NCBI RefSeq assembly: GCF_000003605.2
Contig: NW_003109978.1
Location: 309,037-335,869 of the forward strand
DNA: 26,833 nt
Reading direction: 5' to 3'
DNA from: Saccoglossus kowalevskii
Lineage: Eukaryota; Hemichordata; Enteropneusta; Harrimaniidae
Shown here: positions 23,478-26,833 of the stretch, piece by piece
How positions within the stretch are numbered: position 1 is the first letter of the stretch
Layout of the letters: every line of letters begins with the position of its first letter
Position numbers and translations under genes: made by a program
The notes under the pieces: model-generated
The model's database searches: none
What the model was told of the DNA's origin: nothing
Seen by the model: the letters and a program-made list of their open reading frames with translations, nothing else

Positions 23478-24598
23478 CTGTAATAAGTGACACACGTTAT
23501 TAGTGCAAAAGAAACCACAAAAGAAATCCATGGTAGAACCGAGCCAATGCAGAAGTAATTTTCAGGTGCCTGTTATATCAAAATAAATATTAATATTCTT
23601 GCAGCTAGGTTGTGAGACAATAAATACACAATTATTTTATTCTTGACTAAATTTCCCAAATCCATGCACACAAACATTTTTTATTTTATAAACTCTAAAA
23701 ATTGTCATCAGATTTGCTTTTATTTCGATGTGCATTTTGATAACTGGCATGTGCACAGACCAGAAACATGTCTACAATATTTTTATTATGGACTTTACAT
23801 TATGTACGAAAACCGAAAACATGTGACAAAAGGAAAATTTCAAAACACTGACTTCAGAGCCAAAATAAATACATATAAAGTTGTTTGTAACTAATGAAAA
23901 GTCTCTTGAAGTGACACTGCATTGACTCAGAATAAACACCAAAATAATGACAAAATTACAGAATATATATTTTATTATATATACAAATTACAGAAAAAAA
24001 TAATAACAAACTAGACCAAAATGTCTACATCATGTTTTCCAGTGAATGATATAATGAGTTCCCATTAGTCAAAACCATCTTACTTTTGTATGGATACATT
24101 TATCCCTAAATCTACATCCACAGATATCCTGGATTCACATCAAATGCAGTATGTAATATATTATAGTTGAACCTTGACTATTAAAATCCTTGCAGAAAAG
24201 CTAATTATTTTTCACCACACAGATTGTGGCTATAGTTCAAAATTTTTTACAGTAAGTGCTACCATCTCATATATGATACAATAGCGCCCACATACTTTTC
24301 TTAACAGTCAAAACAGAACAATTTCATTATTAAAACATGCAATGTTTTCATTAACCAAATACTAGTCTGTGATTTAACCAAAAATTTCTTTTAATGATGC
24401 CTTCCTTTCTGCTTAGAAAAGTACAGCTTTCATCCAAACTGATGTACACATTGGAACATTTATCACTTGACTATTTGGGTTTGGGTTTTTTCACATTACC
24501 ACACTGAGAATTGCATGAATTGATCAATGGACGACAGAAAACCAATAAATATGAGTCCCTAATGCAATCAATAAATGCTACAAAAGCAAAAATAATAA
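23478..24598 (-). other. Intron of the JHY-like gene, no other feature
   Basis: AT-rich, CpG-poor. The 83-codon plus frame at 23643-23894 is not recognisable and is probably chance. No exon with phase 0 borders was found. Confidence 0.5.
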
Positions 24599-24809
24599 TA
24601 CTGTAAAAAGGTTAATTATTCACTGGGTTTTAATTTGGTTTATTTCCCTGACTGGAAAATGCGCTAAATTAAAACCCAGTGAATATGTAAAATTTAGCAT
24701 AGAACACATTATCTAAATGATAAAACCGTGAATTTAAAATCCAAAGAATATGCCTGAAATGGCAAATCAGAGAAATTTAAACCCAGTGAAAATTAGTCAT
24801 TTTACAGTA
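24599..24809. mobile_element. Second palindromic TA-flanked MITE
   Basis: TACTGTAAAAAGG at the left is mirrored by TTTTACAGTA at the right. Inner inverted words ATTCACTGGGTTTTAATTT and AAATTTAAACCCAGTGAA extend the arms to about 40 bp, and AATTAAAACCCAGTGAAT recurs in the middle. Length (211 bp), tips (CTGTA/TACAG) and TA flanks match the element at 18064-18275, so the two are related families. It sits in the intron. Confidence 0.8.
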
Positions 24810-25337
24810 ATGTTGCTTAAAAGCAGCACTGTACATTGTTAGAAAAGGTTGAAGAATAATGTCAGCCTGATATTTTGGAGGAGCGAGCAGTTGGGTTGTG
24901 TCACCTGTACAACTGTCAGAGGATGGCTGGGCAGAAAATAATTTTCAATAGTACTAAATTTCAAATTACTTTGATATTTGACCATATACAATGGGTTTTA
25001 AATGTATGGACTGTCTTGAAACAAAGAGCTCTATTTTAATTGTACATATTTGTAAGTATTTCATTTTGCAGATTTCACTTACTAGCCAAAACAGCAAAAG
25101 TAAAACCAAGTCATTAATTAATGCAGTTACAGTATTTAAAAAAATCATAGTATGCAGTGATGGTGAATGGAGGACACAGTTGAGACATGTGAAACCGGAT
25201 GATTTACGATTTTTAAAGAGCTGGAAAACATGAGCAGACATTTTGGTTTAGAATTTTACCTTTACTTTTACCATTCTTATAACATGCACAACTTTAATAT
25301 GAAATGTGTATTTATGATGGTGTAAAAATTGTTACTG
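24810..25337 (-). other. Intron sequence, nothing supported
   Basis: Frames of 80-91 codons (24991-25233 plus, 25241-24966 minus) overlap one another and show no known domain. No repeat seen. Confidence 0.5.
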
Positions 25338-25435
25338 ATCTGGGTAATGAAGAAGAGTTCAATGCAAATTTACTGTTGCTATCTGGGTAATGAAGGAGAG
25401 TTCAATGCAAATTTACTGTTGCTATCTGGGTAATA
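25338..25435. repeat. 43-bp tandem duplication
   Basis: ATCTGGGTAATGAAGGAGAG and the following 23 bp occur at 25338 and 25381, with a third partial copy from 25424. The two full copies are almost identical, so the duplication is recent. Confidence 0.9.
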
Positions 25436-25740
25436 CAAGGTGGGTTTATGGTGAAAAACAAAGATGATCTAATCAAAATAAACAAAAAAAGAAGTATATG
25501 ATCAATCATGTGAGGAACTTTCAGACTGTAGAGGGCGTACTTCATCTTACATATCACAATTGGAGTCGCTTTTAAAAAGCACTTAGCACTGAGTGTTTTG
25601 GGTAATTGACAATTTCTGTAATATGTGACATGAGTGGAATGCTCACTGCATATCATACAAACAGCAAACTCTTAGGTTTTATATGACCTTGATTTGAGCT
25701 AGAACTTGAAAACACAAAAAGTAAAATATAGCCTACTTAC

Positions 25741-25884
25741 AACATGTCTCTTGGAATGAATATCGTTCTCTTCAGGGCCATCTCCGGGACGTGGTAGTTT
25801 TCGGGGTTTCTGCTGTGCCAGGACTCTCCTATTCTGTGTGTTGATATCCCTGGCATATTGCTTCCCACGCTGTACCTTATCTTG
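25741..25884 (-). CDS. Internal exon of the JHY-like gene, most upstream seen
   Basis: Acceptor TTTAATTTACAG|CAAGAT at 25885/25884 and donor CATGTT|GTAAGT at 25741/25740. It is 144 nt, 48 codons, phase 0 on both sides. It opens QDKVQRGKQYARDINTQNRR, then VLAQQKPRKLPRPGDGPEEN and DIHSKRHV. It is strongly basic with a YARDI motif like the YAKNV and YSKKL of the following exons. Joined by the shared phase and strand, the three exons give the last 154 residues of the protein. Earlier exons lie right of the window. No known enzyme motif; see the last exon for the tentative JHY assignment. Confidence 0.7.
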
Positions 25885-26249
25885 CTGTAAATTAAACACA
25901 AATGTTTATATTTAATAGGGTTCACTTGTTGCTATGCAACCAAATGCACAAGTGGGAGGGGATGAGGAGTAGACATTTTTGTGTTGAGGCTGTAGTCTTG
26001 AACCGATTATGTTGATTTTATATTGTTTCCAGGTTGCCTTCCATAGTTTACAAAATGAGTATAAGAAATATAATGCGGTTATTATGAGGACAACGCAGGG
26101 TATACAGTACAGCGAGTGTATTCACTGACATGAAACCTTAATATTGTACATCTTCCCCATCCATTTACTTGTTGTATGACACCTATAAATCAAAGAAAGC
26201 TTAGAAAGAACTCCCATGTGCTGAGAGTATTGTAACACATTAAATATAA
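25885..26249 (-). other. Upstream intron of the JHY-like gene
   Basis: No exon or repeat recognised in this short stretch between the 25741-25884 exon and the repeat array. Confidence 0.5.
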
Positions 26250-26833
26250 TTCAGAATTACTTAGCTGAAAACTAATTATGCAAATCAGAAAATTAATATG
26301 AACAGATTTTAGTGTAAAACTAATGAGGTCTGCGAAATGTAACAGAAAATCTATGTACCAAGTTTAATTGAAATGTGATTAGAACCAAAAAATTATGAAT
26401 TATTATGCTAATTAGGGAATTAATATGAACAGATTTTTACCCCAAACTATTTAGGTTTGTACATTGTCCTAGAGCATCTTTGTACTAAGTTTCATTGAAA
26501 TGGAATAATTAGAACTTTAGATATCAGTGTGAAAGCTTAAAATTGGTTAATTAAGCAAATTAGGTAATTAATATGTACAGATTTTAACCCACAATTATCG
26601 AGGTCTGTCTATTGTCCTACAGCATCCATGTACAAACATTCATTGATATGTGATGATTAGTACCTGAGATATCAGTGTGAAAGTTGGAAATTGGTTAATT
26701 ATGCAAATTAGGTGATAAATATGCACAAATATTTACCGAAAACTAATTGGGTTTCTGCATAATTCTAGATTCATTGAAATGTGATGATTAGTACTTTAGA
26801 TATCAGTAGAAAAGCTGAAAATTAATTATGCAA
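26250..26833. repeat. 148-bp tandem repeat, runs off the window end
   Basis: Units start at AATATGNACA at 26295, 26422, 26570 and 26718 (periods 127, 148, 148). Shared blocks are AACAGATTTT, TTCATTGAAATGTGATGATT, AGATATCAGTGTGAAAG and TTAATTATGCAAATTAG. Units are diverged, so the array is old. An octamer-type ATGCAAAT or its decayed form lies near each unit border. Confidence 0.85.

Overview
The window looks like draft genomic DNA from an invertebrate animal. It is AT-rich, its genes are split by GT-AG introns, it is full of small transposon relics and minisatellites, and an 851-base run of N marks an assembly gap. The clade cannot be fixed from the sequence alone: a deuterostome such as a hemichordate or amphioxus, or a lophotrochozoan, would all fit. 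Almost all open frames are chance. I can support two protein-coding genes, both on the minus strand and both incomplete here.

Layout. (1) 1-3373: a 33-bp tandem repeat, then the intron 1 side of a salt-inducible kinase (SIK) gene. (2) 3374-3523: SIK first coding exon, 50 codons ending in a consensus splice donor. CpG-rich promoter sequence follows (ETS and octamer motifs). (3) About 3.6-16.5 kb: intergenic DNA with unusually many full CRE-type (CREB/ATF) motifs, 87-bp repeats, a three-copy duplication carrying 5S rRNA-derived segments with T-run terminators, and several transposon relics with readable inverted repeats and target duplications. One long TIR element spans the N gap. (4) 16.5-19.6 kb: a decayed endonuclease fragment of a non-LTR retrotransposon, a palindromic MITE, and hairpins that probably lie in the 3' UTR of the next gene. 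(5) 19.6-25.9 kb: the last three exons of a minus-strand gene, all phase 0. It encodes a basic, partly coiled-coil C-terminus with a repeated Y-[AS]-[KR] motif, tentatively JHY (C11orf63)-like. Its last intron holds a 47-unit, 21-bp minisatellite. (6) 26.25 kb to the end: 148-bp repeats with octamer motifs.

How it fits together. Both genes are read leftward, so the 16 kb between them is 3' flank of the second gene and upstream DNA of SIK. SIKs are AMPK-related kinases that phosphorylate CRTC coactivators of CREB, and mammalian SIK1 is itself CREB-induced. The CRE-rich upstream region would therefore fit a feedback loop, but this is inference from motifs only. No operon, CRISPR array, prokaryotic system or intact autonomous transposon is present.
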